From an uncultured Bryobacterales bacterium (GTDB lineage Bacteria > Acidobacteriota > Terriglobia > Bryobacterales > UBA6623), in the NCBI GenBank assembly GCA_951813065.1, contig CATOTH010000011.1, positions 1 through 64,000 on the forward strand: a stretch of 64,000 nt of DNA, written 5' to 3'. Positions 34,805-44,597 of the stretch are shown here, piece by piece. The translations under genes were made by a program, and so were the position numbers. How positions within the stretch are numbered: the first letter of the stretch is position 1; each line of letters opens with the position of its first letter. The notes beneath the pieces are model-generated. The model did not search any database and was not told the DNA's origin. It saw nothing but the letters and a program-made list of their open reading frames with translations.

Positions 34805-36355
34805 ATGAGACTCGAAAGACTGCTGATTCCGTTTTTCGTTGGCTGTGTCGCTGGGTGGGGGGCGGACTGGCTTACGGATGGGGGCAATCCGCAGCGAACC
34901 GCCTGGCAGAAAGACGAAACCATCTTCACGCTGGAAAACGTCCACGACACGAAGCTTCTCTGGAAGATCAAGCTCGACAATGAGCCCCGGCAGATGCACG
35001 CGTTGCTTCCCGCCCTCATTGCGGAGAACGTGGAAACGGCGCAAGGCAAGAAGGAAATCGTCCTGGTCGCGGGGGTTTCTGACAACCTTTTCGCAATCGA
35101 CGTCGAACAAGGTGAACTGCTTTGGTCCAGGCAGTTCGACCTGGACTGGGAGCCCAGCCCCGGAACGCGTCCTCACTATTTGCTCTGTCCCGGGGGGATG
35201 ACAGCAACGCCGGTCATCGGCCCCGGAGGCAGCGAAGGCGAATACATCGTCTATGCCGCTTCATGGGACGGCAGATTGCGACGGCTTGACCTCTCCAATG
35301 GCGAAGACCTCGCGCCTCCGGCTAAGTTCATGCCGCCCAATGGGAAGCCTTACGCGCTGAACCTGGTAGACAACGTGATCTATACCCATTCAGCCCAGCG
35401 CTGCGGCGGAAACCCAAATATGGGCTACGTCTACGACCTCAGCACGGACAAGGTGGGCAGCTGGGGTCCGGCTGGCGGGGGAATGTGGGGACGCACGGGC
35501 CCCGCCATTAGTTCCAAGAAGGTGATGTACACCGGGACGGGAGACGGAGTCTGGGACCCGGAGAACGGCGTCTTTGGCAACGGCATCATCGGGATGCAAA
35601 TGGACCCCGACACCGGGTCGCTGGAACTGTACGACTACTACGGGCCCACCAACGCCGAGTGGCTGTTCAAGCGTGATTTGGACATGCAGGTGACGCCCGC
35701 AATCTTTTACTACAAAGGCCGCGAGCTGATGGTCGACGCGGGCAAGGAGTGCGTGATCTACTTGATGGACCTTGAGTCGATCGGTGGCGACGACCATCGC
35801 ACGCCGCTGTATCGGTCTCCGCTTGTCTGCAACGAGGAAGTCAATTTCGCCTCGGCCGGCGTTTGGGGCGCGATGGCGAGCTGGGAGGACTCCGACGAAA
35901 CCGTCTGGGTGCTGGCTCCGATCTGGGGGCCCAAGCATTCCCAGTTTCACGCGAAGGTCGAACATGGCGAGGTTACCGAGGGAGCGATTGTCGCGTTCAC
36001 CGTGGCAGAGACCGAGGATGGCGGGCTGTGGCTTGAGCCCGCCTGGATTTCCCGTGAAATGAACAGGGCGGAACCGCCAGTGGTTGCGAACGGCATCGTT
36101 TTCGCTTACGGGAATGGGGAAGACACGCACCAGGCGATGCCCGACGTCGGCCTCACCAATACGGCCGAAGAGCGCATTGCGGGATCGACCAACGCGGTGC
36201 TCTACGCTCTGGACGCACGTAGCGGCAAGGAACTCTGGTCCAGCGGGGACCAGATTGCAAGCTGGAATCACTGGGGTGGCATTTCGATTGCGAATGGCCG
36301 GGTCTACATCGGGACCTACGACGGCTATCTGTACTGCTTTGGCATCGAGCGCTGA
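34805..36355 (+). CDS. Exported PQQ-like beta-propeller protein (second)
   Basis: A protein of 516 residues with a short signal peptide (about 1-19). It begins DWLTDGGNPQRTAWQKDE, close in style to the divergent propeller, and shows repeats such as NLFAIDVEQGELLWSRQF, SWDGRLRRLDLSNGEDL, AVLYALDARSGKELW and RVYIGTYDGYLYCFG. The family (outer membrane assembly BamB-like or alcohol-dehydrogenase-like propellers) gives no direct function. The shared intergenic region of 88 bp suggests joint control with the neighbouring propeller/cytochrome operon. Confidence 0.83.
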   Translation: MRLERLLIPFFVGCVAGWGADWLTDGGNPQRTAWQKDETIFTLENVHDTKLLWKIKLDNEPRQMHALLPALIAENVETAQGKKEIVLVAGVSDNLFAIDVEQGELLWSRQFDLDWEPSPGTRPHYLLCPGGMTATPVIGPGGSEGEYIVYAASWDGRLRRLDLSNGEDLAPPAKFMPPNGKPYALNLVDNVIYTHSAQRCGGNPNMGYVYDLSTDKVGSWGPAGGGMWGRTGPAISSKKVMYTGTGDGVWDPENGVFGNGIIGMQMDPDTGSLELYDYYGPTNAEWLFKRDLDMQVTPAIFYYKGRELMVDAGKECVIYLMDLESIGGDDHRTPLYRSPLVCNEEVNFASAGVWGAMASWEDSDETVWVLAPIWGPKHSQFHAKVEHGEVTEGAIVAFTVAETEDGGLWLEPAWISREMNRAEPPVVANGIVFAYGNGEDTHQAMPDVGLTNTAEERIAGSTNAVLYALDARSGKELWSSGDQIASWNHWGGISIANGRVYIGTYDGYLYCFGIER

Positions 36356-36368
36356 AGCCTTCTTCAGC
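36351..36368 (+). terminator. Hairpin over the stop codon of the second propeller gene
   Basis: GCTGAAG (36351-36357) and CTTCAGC (36362-36368) form a perfect 7-bp stem with a CCTT loop, overlapping the TGA. No T-run follows. Confidence 0.4.
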
Positions 36369-36680
36369 CCAAGCCTCGGGTTGGCGATGAGACCGTCAGG
36401 GACGGTGCCTCGTCCGGGCGGATAGGCCTTGTGGCAGGGTAAGACGCGCTTGGCCGTCAGCATTTCATCACACATCTCCGAGGAGAAATCGTTTGCGCGC
36501 GCCCTCCGGAGGTCCTGCTCCTGGATGCGTGCGATCAGCGATTGCCGACAATGTGCAATTCTCACCCATCGGAAGCTCCGGCCGTGGAAATCTCCGGCTG
36601 AGCTCGGCGCTGCGCGTCGGGAGTGGGTTCAAGGCTGCTACTCTGCATTCGGCTGTAGGCCGCGATTCTGAAGGTTCATC
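36369..36680. other. Intergenic region upstream of the efflux operon
   Basis: About 310 bp, no gene recognised. The promoter of the RND operon should lie here; no metal-regulator type palindrome was found by eye. Confidence 0.4.
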
Positions 36681-37904
36681 ATGACTGCGAGGGCTCGGAT
36701 GCCATTGAAGATTCCACTGGTGGTCAGCATGTTGGCGACCTGCGCTTTCGCCCAGGAGCTTCATGAGCGGCAGGTTCTGCAACTGTTTCGCGAGAGCCCG
36801 TACTACCTTCAATTGCAGGCCGAGGTGGACATTGTCAGGGTCGAGGCCCAACGGCACGGGATCTATCCGAATCCGTCAGTAAGCGCCACGTTCGAAGGAG
36901 CGGGTCGGACCGATTTCTTCGTCCTCGAGCAGGAGCTGATGCTGAACGGGCGGCGGACCTTGTTGCGACAGGCCGGGAATTCGACTGTAAGGGTCGCGGA
37001 GGCCGTCGCGGAGCATGCGTTGCACCAAGGGGAGGCTCGCGTGCGCCGCGCTTTCTTTCAACTCATTTACTCGCAGATGCAAAAAGAAGCCATCGACCTC
37101 AGCGTCGGTGAACTGGAGCAGCTGATCCGCCAACTGCGCGACCGCGAAGAGGCGGGAGAAGGATCAAAGTTCGACCGGCTGCGTGCGGAACGTGAAGTCG
37201 TCGAACGCAAGATCGAGTCCGCCGAAGCGGACGCGGTGGTTGTCGAAATGCGAGCCGTCTTGGCCGGGTTGCTGGGTGAACGGGTGAACCCGGACGCCCT
37301 GGCTGTTCGTGGAACTCTCGATCCTGGATTCGATCTGCCAGCCCTTTCACAAGCCCTCCTCGACGGTCTCGCGGCTCGCAGCGACTACAAGGTCGAGTCC
37401 GAGCGGTTGGAGCAGCTCCGCCTGGAAGGCGAGGCCGCCGGCCGCCTCCGCATCCCAAACCCCGTCGTGGCAGGCGGCTTGAAGAGGGCAGTGGTCGGCG
37501 ACCGCTACCTGAACGGACCCGTGATCTCCGTCTCGGTTGACTTGCCTCTATTTGCGAAGGGACAGATCGACAAGGGCCTCGCGGAGGCGAAGGCGGACCG
37601 CGCTCGCGCCCAGCGCCGGGTCCTGGAGAGTCAGATCCTGGCCGATGTGCGCGCATCCCACGACAGTCTTCGCCTTCGCCGGCAGATCGCGGAGGCGCAC
37701 CGCACGCAATCCGGAGGCCTCGCTCGCGAGCTGCTCGAGATTGCGAGGGTCGCCTATCGCGAAGGCGAGCTGGACATTCCGGAGTTGCTCAACGCCCTCA
37801 GGGTTGACCAGCAAACCAGATTGAGGCAGCTGGAGCTGCAGGCTGCCGCCAAGATGGCCGAGATCGAGTTCGACAGAAGCGTGGCGAAGGAGGTGCTGCA
37901 ATGA
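36681..37904 (+). CDS. TolC-family outer membrane efflux protein (CzcC-like)
   Basis: A protein of 407 residues; GAAGG lies 6 nt before ATG 36681. Signal peptide about 1-20 (SMLATCAFAQ). The mature protein is largely long amphipathic helices, with the paired pattern of outer membrane efflux proteins: YPNPSVSATFEG with an NP motif, FFVLEQELMLNGRR, and the second repeat RIPNPVVAGGLKR and VSVDLPLFAKGQIDKG. It would form the outer membrane channel of the tripartite pump encoded next. The stop overlaps the next start (ATGA). Confidence 0.9.
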   Translation: MTARARMPLKIPLVVSMLATCAFAQELHERQVLQLFRESPYYLQLQAEVDIVRVEAQRHGIYPNPSVSATFEGAGRTDFFVLEQELMLNGRRTLLRQAGNSTVRVAEAVAEHALHQGEARVRRAFFQLIYSQMQKEAIDLSVGELEQLIRQLRDREEAGEGSKFDRLRAEREVVERKIESAEADAVVVEMRAVLAGLLGERVNPDALAVRGTLDPGFDLPALSQALLDGLAARSDYKVESERLEQLRLEGEAAGRLRIPNPVVAGGLKRAVVGDRYLNGPVISVSVDLPLFAKGQIDKGLAEAKADRARAQRRVLESQILADVRASHDSLRLRRQIAEAHRTQSGGLARELLEIARVAYREGELDIPELLNALRVDQQTRLRQLELQAAAKMAEIEFDRSVAKEVLQ

Positions 37905-39445
37905 GAGCCCGCCTACTGGCCTGCGCATTGCTCGGTTGGGGTTGCAGCGACCCGCCGCCGCAGCAGGAGGCCGCGTCCACAACCGAGACCGTCGATCAAG
38001 TCGTGGTCACTCGATGGACGGATTCGACCGAGTTGTTCATGGAGTACCCGGCGCTTCGGGTGGGCATCGGGTCTCGATTTGCGATCCATCTCACGGACCT
38101 GGGCTCGTTTGAGCCTCTGCTAGAAGGCCGTGTTGTCGTCAGCCTGGACTACGGCGGCGGCCGTGTCGAGGAGTTCGGGGCCGACGGCCCTTCAAGGCCC
38201 GGGATCTTCGGGGTCGATGTCATCCCCTCGCGACCGGGATCGCCAGCCATGGCAATCCGGGTAAAGTCTTCCTCGATTGAAGATGTTCATGATCTGGGAC
38301 CTTCGCTGGTTCGGGATCCCCAGGACGGCGGTGTCAGTTCCGAGAGCGAATCGGAACCGCAGCCGGAGAGCGGAGGAATCTCCTATTTGAAAGAGCAGCA
38401 ATGGACTTTGGAATTCGCGACCGAGCCTGTTGGGATTCAGTCCATGCAGGAGAGCATCCTAGTGCCCGCCATAGTCGAACCGCACAGTGGAGGTCGGATG
38501 GTGCTTCCCGCGCCGGTCTCAGGACTCCTGCTGCCGTCAGTCCAGTTACCCGCCGTCGGGGCACTGGTCGAGCACGGAGCGGAAATCGGAGTTGTTGTTC
38601 CTCTATGGTCGGGCCCTCCGGATCGGAGTTCCTTGCAGCTTGCTCTCGACGAGACGACGGTTGCGGTGGAGTCTGCAACGAGGGATCGAGAACGCCTGGA
38701 GAGACTGCTTGCCGTGGGGGCCGTTCCGGCCCGTCGCGTTCACGAGGCCAAGGCACGGGAGAGTGTCGCCGAGGCGAACAAGAGGGCGGCTGAGGCTCGC
38801 ATGGCGTACTTCGACACGACCAGGCGCGACGCCCCACACGTGGACTCCCGGAATTCGTTCTCGATACGCTCGCACCTCGCTGGGGTGGTCACCGCCCGGC
38901 ACGTGACCAACGGAGCGCACGTCAAGGAAGGCGACGTGCTCCTGGAGATCGCCGCCATCGACTCGGTGCACGCATCCGCTGCGGTACCGGAATCGCAGTC
39001 GAGTGTGCTTCGCGAGATCAAGGGTGCGGAGATCCAGCTGCCTGGATCGGAAACCGCATTTCCGGTTCAGAAGCTCGTCTCGGTCGCGCGTGTCGTGGAC
39101 CCCGCGACAAGGACAGTGAAGGCTGCCTACCTGGTGGACAACCGACGCCATCATTTGGCGATCGGCCAGTCCCTGTTTCTCAGGCTATTCACGGCCGGAT
39201 CGGTTGACGCGCCGACAGTTCCCAGCTCGGCGGTGATTGAGGACAGCGGTCGGACACTGGTCTACGTGCAGGTCGGCGGCGAGTCATTCGAGGACAGGAC
39301 GGTCACAGTCGGCAACCGTCAGGGCGGGCAGGTTCAGATCGCGGCGGGGCTGCAGGAAGGCGAAAGGGTGGTCACCCGGGGCGCGTATCTGCTGCGTCTT
39401 GCCTCGATGACAACGCAAGCGCCGGCTCACGGACACGTTCACTAG
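37901..39445 (+). CDS. RND efflux periplasmic adaptor (CzcB/CusB-like), lipoprotein
   Basis: A protein of 514 residues. The N-terminus has a lipoprotein signal with lipobox LGWGC (Cys15), so it is probably anchored in the inner membrane by lipid. A beta-rich extra N-terminal domain (about 35-150) precedes the usual adaptor parts: barrel-sandwich hybrid, the helical hairpin (about 240-310) and a second biotinyl-lipoyl-like half with HLAGVVTARHVTNGAHVKEG, then a membrane-proximal domain ending GLQEGERVVTRGAYLLR. A Glu/Ser-rich linker (SESESEPQPESGG) sits near 150. No His-rich metal-binding tail is evident apart from the terminal HGHVH. It overlaps the channel gene by 4 bp and precedes the pump gene by 2 bp. 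Confidence 0.9.
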   Translation: MRARLLACALLGWGCSDPPPQQEAASTTETVDQVVVTRWTDSTELFMEYPALRVGIGSRFAIHLTDLGSFEPLLEGRVVVSLDYGGGRVEEFGADGPSRPGIFGVDVIPSRPGSPAMAIRVKSSSIEDVHDLGPSLVRDPQDGGVSSESESEPQPESGGISYLKEQQWTLEFATEPVGIQSMQESILVPAIVEPHSGGRMVLPAPVSGLLLPSVQLPAVGALVEHGAEIGVVVPLWSGPPDRSSLQLALDETTVAVESATRDRERLERLLAVGAVPARRVHEAKARESVAEANKRAAEARMAYFDTTRRDAPHVDSRNSFSIRSHLAGVVTARHVTNGAHVKEGDVLLEIAAIDSVHASAAVPESQSSVLREIKGAEIQLPGSETAFPVQKLVSVARVVDPATRTVKAAYLVDNRRHHLAIGQSLFLRLFTAGSVDAPTVPSSAVIEDSGRTLVYVQVGGESFEDRTVTVGNRQGGQVQIAAGLQEGERVVTRGAYLLRLASMTTQAPAHGHVH

Positions 39446-39447
39446 GC

Positions 39448-42400
39448 ATGTTGAACTCGCTCATTCGGTGGTCACTCGACAACCGCGCCTTGGTGCTGAC
39501 GATCACCGCCGCCTTGCTTGCATGGGGCGGATACGCGATCACGCAACTTCCGGTTGACGTGCTGCCCGACTTCACAGCGCCGACGGTCACCGTCATCGTT
39601 GAGCACCCCGGCACGGCGCCCACGGATATGGAGCGCCTCGTGACGTATCCGCTCGAGACGGCGCTGAGTGGCGGGGCCGCCGTCCGCAGAGTTCGGTCAG
39701 CAACCGCCGTTGGCGTGACGATCATATGGGTCGAGTTCGACTGGGGCGAAGACATCTACCGCGCTCGGCAGACGGTGACTGAACGTCTGGGAGCGGCGGC
39801 GCGCTCCCTGCCTCCGGGTACGGGTCAACCGGTGTTGGGCCCGGTCTCGTCGATTATGGGCGAGATCCTGTTTGTCGCCATGACTTCGGATCTCCATAGT
39901 GAGGTCGAGCTTCGGACGATTGCAGACACGATCGTCCGCCGCCGGCTCCTTTCCGTGTCCGGGGTTGCGCAGGTCACGCCGATAGGGGGCGGCCAGAAGC
40001 AATACCAGGTTCTGCTGTCCCCAAGCAAGCTCAAGGCTTACCAGATCTCGCTGACCGAGGTTGAAGCTGCGCTTTCTGACGCAAGCGCCAACACTTCGGC
40101 GGGTTTCCGGACGCAAGGGGGGCAGGAGTACCTGATTCAGGGCCTGGGTCGGTTCGGCACGCTTGACGAGATCCGCGAAACGGTGGTACGGGTGACGGGT
40201 GTAATCCCGGTTCAGATCAAGGATCTCGGCGAGGTCCAGGTGGGTCAGGCCCTCAAGCGCGGGGCCGGGTCGGTGAACGGAGCCGCTGCTGTCGTTATCG
40301 GTATTCGCAAGCAGCCCGGAGTGAACACACTGGACCTGACCAGCACGCTCGATGCAACGCTTGCTGGTCTCGCAAGCGATTTACCGACGGGCATACAAGT
40401 GCATTCCGGCCTGTTTCGCCAGGCTGATTTCATCGAAACTGCAATCGCCAATCTCGAGGAAGCCCTTGGCTACGGCGGCCTGCTCGTTGTCGCCGTAGTG
40501 GTGCTGTTCCTTGCGAATGCCCGGGCCAGCATAATCACCCTCTTTGCGATTCCGTTTTCACTCGTGGCCGCCTTCCTGGGGCTGAAGATCCTCGGACTCT
40601 CGATCAATGGCATGACCCTGGGCGGTCTGGCGATTGCAATCGGAGAACTTGTGGATGATGCGGTCATTGATGTCGAGAACGTCGTCAGGCGCTGGCGCCA
40701 GAACGCCGAGTTGCCGTCTGATCAGCGCCTCTCCGGCCTCCAGGTCGTGTTCCGGGCGAGCAGCGAGATCCGGCGTTCGGTGGTCTTCGCGACCCTGATT
40801 GTCATGCTGCTCTTCCTGCCGCTGTTCGCCTTGGAGAGCGTCCAGGGCCTGTTGCTGCGTCCCTTGGGAATCGCCTACGTCACTGCGCTGTTTGCATCTC
40901 TCGTCGTTGCTTTGACGGTCACGCCTGTCCTTTGTTCATATCTGTTGACGCGCTCGAAATCAGTGATCAAGCCTCGCGATCCGTTTCTGACTCGCTTTCT
41001 CAAAGCGATCTACAGACCGATCTTGCGATGGAGCCTGGACTACAACGCGGTGGTGATGGCGGCCGCGTGCATCGCGCTGCTGGCCGCGCTTGCAAGCTTC
41101 GGGTGGATGGGGAGGGCGTTCCTGCCCGAATTCAATGAAGGGAGCCTGACGATCAGCGCGGTCACGGTTCCGGGCACCAGCCTGGACGAATCGGATCGCT
41201 TGGGCACGGCATTGGAGGAGATTCTTCTTGCTGTGCCGGAAGTTTCTTCAACTACCCGCCGGACGGGACGCGCCGAACTCGACGAGCACTTGCAAGGGGT
41301 GGAGTCCGCAGAGATCGACGTGGGTCTGGAAACTCTGGATCGCCCCAAAGAGCAGGTACTCGCGGAAATCCGGGACCGCGCCACCCTGATTCCAGGTACG
41401 AACATCAGCATCGGCCAGCCGATCTCTCACCGGATAGACCACATGCTGTCGGGGACGCGCTCAAACGTGGCGATCAAGATCTTCGGCGATGACTTGAGAA
41501 CGCTACGGGAAGTGGCCGCGCAAGTCGAGCAAGCGATCCAGGGGGTCCCAGGGGTAGTTGATCTGGCATCAGAACAGCAGACTGACATCCCGACCGTCTC
41601 GGTTCGATTCCGCCGGGACGAACTGGCGCGTTACGGAATGCAGGCCGGTGCAGCCGCGAGGGCGCTGCAGACAGTCTTCCTCGGATTGAAGGTCGGGACT
41701 GTGCTCGAAGGGGAGATTGCGTTCCCGCTAGTGATGCGCTATCAGGTCGGCCGGCCCGAGCAGCTGGAGACGATCCTGGAAACGATGATCGACACCCCTG
41801 CGGGACCGCGCGTGCCGCTGTCGGCGATTGCAGAGATTCGCGAAAACCGAAGTCCCAACCTCGTAACCCGGGAGAACGGCCAGCGCAAGATCGTGGTCTC
41901 GTGCAACGTCACTGGAGGCGACTTGCGGGGCGTCGTCAACAGAATCCAGCGCAGTGTTGAGAGGGATGTCGTCCTGCCAAGGCAATATCGCATCGAGTAC
42001 GGGGGACAGTTTGAGAGCGAGGAGCAGACTACCCGGCGGATTCTGCTAATCGGCGCGCTTGTCCTTGTAGCCATCCTGGCCTTGCTGGCAACGGCCTTCC
42101 GGTCAAGAACCGACGCAATCATCATCATGTGCAACCTCCCCTTGGCGCTGATCGGGGGTGTCGTCGGGGTCTTTCTGGCAGGCGGCACGCTAACCGTGGC
42201 TTCCCTGATCGGCTTCATCACGTTGTTCGGCGTTGCGACTCGTAATGGGATCATGCTGATTTCGCACATCAAGCACTTGGTGAGCGCGGAAGGAGTGACG
42301 GACTTCCGTACGGCCGTGACCCGCGGTGCATCGGAGCGCCTGGCCCCAATCCTGATGACCGCCCTGTCAACAGGCATCGCACTTCTCCCGGTCAGCTTGG

Positions 42401-42534
42401 GTCTGGGCGAAACCGGAAGCGAACTCCACGCTCCGCTTGCATTGGTGGTTGTGTGCGGCCTGATCAGCTCGACCGCGCTGAACATGATCGTTGTGCCGGC
42501 GGTCTACTGGCGATTTGGCCGGCCTGTCGCTTGA
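39448..42534 (+). CDS. RND efflux transporter permease, heavy-metal efflux (CzcA/CusA) type
   Basis: A protein of 1028 residues with 12 membrane helices and two large periplasmic loops, the full length of the family. The start NSLIRWSLDNRALVL and LPVDVLPDFTAPTVTV match HME-RND pumps. The TM4 segment reads AIAIGELVDDAVIDVENVVR; the Asp pair there relays protons. This motif differs from the canonical zinc/cobalt and copper/silver versions, so the substrate is uncertain. The C-terminal half has FGVATRNGIMLISHIKHL and ends RFGRPVA. Together with the two upstream genes it makes a CBA operon that would expel a metal ion or other cation from the periplasm. Confidence 0.93.
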   Translation: MLNSLIRWSLDNRALVLTITAALLAWGGYAITQLPVDVLPDFTAPTVTVIVEHPGTAPTDMERLVTYPLETALSGGAAVRRVRSATAVGVTIIWVEFDWGEDIYRARQTVTERLGAAARSLPPGTGQPVLGPVSSIMGEILFVAMTSDLHSEVELRTIADTIVRRRLLSVSGVAQVTPIGGGQKQYQVLLSPSKLKAYQISLTEVEAALSDASANTSAGFRTQGGQEYLIQGLGRFGTLDEIRETVVRVTGVIPVQIKDLGEVQVGQALKRGAGSVNGAAAVVIGIRKQPGVNTLDLTSTLDATLAGLASDLPTGIQVHSGLFRQADFIETAIANLEEALGYGGLLVVAVVVLFLANARASIITLFAIPFSLVAAFLGLKILGLSINGMTLGGLAIAIGELVDDAVIDVENVVRRWRQNAELPSDQRLSGLQVVFRASSEIRRSVVFATLIVMLLFLPLFALESVQGLLLRPLGIAYVTALFASLVVALTVTPVLCSYLLTRSKSVIKPRDPFLTRFLKAIYRPILRWSLDYNAVVMAAACIALLAALASFGWMGRAFLPEFNEGSLTISAVTVPGTSLDESDRLGTALEEILLAVPEVSSTTRRTGRAELDEHLQGVESAEIDVGLETLDRPKEQVLAEIRDRATLIPGTNISIGQPISHRIDHMLSGTRSNVAIKIFGDDLRTLREVAAQVEQAIQGVPGVVDLASEQQTDIPTVSVRFRRDELARYGMQAGAAARALQTVFLGLKVGTVLEGEIAFPLVMRYQVGRPEQLETILETMIDTPAGPRVPLSAIAEIRENRSPNLVTRENGQRKIVVSCNVTGGDLRGVVNRIQRSVERDVVLPRQYRIEYGGQFESEEQTTRRILLIGALVLVAILALLATAFRSRTDAIIIMCNLPLALIGGVVGVFLAGGTLTVASLIGFITLFGVATRNGIMLISHIKHLVSAEGVTDFRTAVTRGASERLAPILMTALSTGIALLPVSLGLGETGSELHAPLALVVVCGLISSTALNMIVVPAVYWRFGRPVA

Positions 42535-42597
42535 CTGGACCCGGACAACACCGCAGCATTCGCCAGGCCCCGTCCAACCGCTATCAATCGCTCAAGA

Positions 42598-42619
42598 GGC
42601 GCTCGGGCACCCGGGCGCC
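42598..42619. terminator. GC-rich hairpin between convergent genes
   Basis: GGCGCTCGGG (from 42598) pairs with CCCGGGCGCC (to 42619) over about 9 bp with a very small loop. It lies 63 bp after the efflux pump stop and before the convergent DUF1801 gene, so it may serve both. Confidence 0.35.
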
Positions 42620-42733
42620 AGGCGTTGCCAAGAGCTGTCAGCCCTGCGCGGGGATTGATCAGCTCGACTCGCGTTCCGAACTCGGCCAAGGGCCCCTAAG
42701 TCCCGAAGATCGAGACCCTTATCGCTTTGCCTG

Positions 42734-43132
42734 CTAGACACCGAGCGACTGTCTGCGCTCTGCAAGGGCCGTTTCGATCAGTCCCCGTACAGCGGGAGCC
42801 GCAGTATCCTCGATTGTCCGCATTCGCACGTGACGCATCCTGGCGCCCGTGCCCCTCAGCAAGCCGTCCGGATCCTCCAGGGTCGTTCCCCTGAAGAAAC
42901 CCAGATTGACCCAGGAGCGGCAAGGCAGGACATAGGCGTAGCCCTCGGCCATCTTTCTGGGTCCCACTCCATAGGTCGCTGCCCGGTGGCCGAGGCGCAC
43001 CAATTCGCAAGCCTCCGGATGGATTTCCAAGATGATCTCGCGAAGGCTCTTCATGATGGGTCGAAGCGGTTCGCGCGCGATCAGCACTAGATCTTCAAAC
43101 GTACTGCACTCCGCCTTCGCCATGCGGACCAT
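42734..43132 (-). CDS. DUF1801 domain protein
   Basis: A protein of 132 residues. LREIILEIHPEACELVRLGH, MAEGYAYVLP and WVNLGFFRGTTLEDPDGLLR followed by RMRHVRMRTIED match the small DUF1801 (YdhG-like) fold. These are cytoplasmic proteins of unknown function. The start is placed at ATG 43132; ATG 43123 has a slightly better purine stretch upstream. The longer open frame upstream is not family-like. Confidence 0.8.
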   Translation of the reverse strand: MVRMAKAECSTFEDLVLIAREPLRPIMKSLREIILEIHPEACELVRLGHRAATYGVGPRKMAEGYAYVLPCRSWVNLGFFRGTTLEDPDGLLRGTGARMRHVRMRTIEDTAAPAVRGLIETALAERRQSLGV

Positions 43133-43439
43133 TGTCCCAGATACTCGGGCCTTGAGACGTACTTGCTCATCGGCAGGTCCGCAGCGTCGTGTCCGCAACG
43201 TCTGGGTCCAGCGCTTCTCTGGGCCTGGGGTGCCGACAGGGTCGGCGTCTTTCCAGCGTTCACGCCTCGGCCGATGTTGAGTGCGGCTCCATTCCATTGC
43301 AGCTCCCGCCCATGGCTGAACGGGCGGACACCCAGATCGGGAGTCTGCCACGTTGCAAGATCCTGGTTTTGTGGACTGCCAGAATCAATGCGACCCGACC
43401 CAGGATTCGCAGATTCGGAGAGTGCCTCGCGGACAACCG
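43133..43439. other. Intergenic region
   Basis: About 300 bp between two minus-strand genes, with no gene, RNA or clear regulatory site recognised. Confidence 0.4.
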
Positions 43440-44327
43440 TCACGAAGTCCGGCGCGCGACCCGAAACAAGCCAAAGGCGAATAGCCCAGGGATATCGAAC
43501 GGCAGGGTGCCGAACTCCGCTCGGTAGCTGTCCTCGACGTCCGTGATCTTGAAGTTTTCGACAGTCTCGAAGCCAGCATCAACCATTAGGTCGTTCATCT
43601 GGTCGAGCGAATATGAAGCTCGCATGGGTTCGCCTCGCTTCTCGACGAAATCCAACATCTTCGTCCGGAGAGGTAGCGCCGCCGAATCGGACGACTCCTC
43701 GTCTAGCAGGTAGTCGAAGACGAGATAGGTTCCTGTCGGCAGGCCGTCCGAGAGGGACCTTGCGGTCGCCGAGAGTGTCGCCCGCGTCAAATAGTACGCC
43801 ATACCGAGGAGCGACATGAACGAAAGTCGCCCCATGTCGAACGAGGATCCGGAGAGCGCCGCGACTGGCGAGACCTGGGTCAGGTCCGCCTCGACGAAGT
43901 GGTGGTGCGGTGGGACTGCCAGCCCGGCTCGGCGAATACGATGCAGTTTCTTCCCTTGTGTGACCGGATGGTCGATCTCGAACGAATCGATATGCTCCAG
44001 CAAGTCGGCCCGACGGAATGCGAACGAGTCCATCCCGGCACCGATGATGACGTATTGCCGGATCCCTTGTTGGACAGCCCGCTCAAGGGTTTGCTCGGCG
44101 TAGCGAGCTCGCATCACGACGCACATCGCGGTTGGTTTGACGGCATCGAGGACGAGCTTGTTGAGAAGGTATTCCAAGGGGCGGAACTTCAGCACAAGGC
44201 CGAAGAACCATCCACAGAGAACATGTGCGTACGGGTCCTCGAATATCGGTGTCGGATCGCGCATGTGCATTGCCCGCGCAGCGGCGACAAGATCTGCAGT
44301 GGAGACGCTGTTTACGGGAAGTGACAT
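43440..44327 (-). CDS. Class I SAM-dependent methyltransferase, leucine carboxyl methyltransferase-like family
   Basis: A protein of 295 residues. VIIGAGMDSFAFR near residue 92 is the SAM-binding glycine motif, with FEIDHPVTQGKK just after it giving the acidic ribose-binding residue. The N-terminus STADLVAAARAMH and DPYAHVLCG are typical of the PPM1/LCMT-like (TIGR00027) methyltransferases common in mycobacteria and other soil bacteria. YLVFDYLLD and the SLDQMNDLMVDAGFE segment follow. The methyl acceptor is unknown. Cytoplasmic, single gene. Confidence 0.87.
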   Translation of the reverse strand: MSLPVNSVSTADLVAAARAMHMRDPTPIFEDPYAHVLCGWFFGLVLKFRPLEYLLNKLVLDAVKPTAMCVVMRARYAEQTLERAVQQGIRQYVIIGAGMDSFAFRRADLLEHIDSFEIDHPVTQGKKLHRIRRAGLAVPPHHHFVEADLTQVSPVAALSGSSFDMGRLSFMSLLGMAYYLTRATLSATARSLSDGLPTGTYLVFDYLLDEESSDSAALPLRTKMLDFVEKRGEPMRASYSLDQMNDLMVDAGFETVENFKITDVEDSYRAEFGTLPFDIPGLFAFGLFRVARRTS

Positions 44328-44597
44328 CTTGAGCCTCTGTGACCGTCGCCCATTTTCGCCCAGCAGGAGCCGGAACTTGTAGCGGCTGCTCGTGACGCAT
44401 GTGAAGGCCCTCGACGCAGCCCAGCGCCATTGCTGGCCCCGTGTTCGGCGTCGCTACGATCCCGGTTGGGTCACCTTCGTGCCGCACGGTAGTGCCGCGA
44501 CTGTTTCTCCCGATCCTAAGTCATTGAACTGATTCGGCTCATTCAAGCTCGAAAATCAAGCTGTCGAAGGTGAGTCCGGCTCCGATAAGATGGGCCG

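Noticed and set aside
35390..36565. A 391-codon minus-strand open frame
   Set aside because: Antisense to the second propeller gene; no domain, no signal, no ribosome site.
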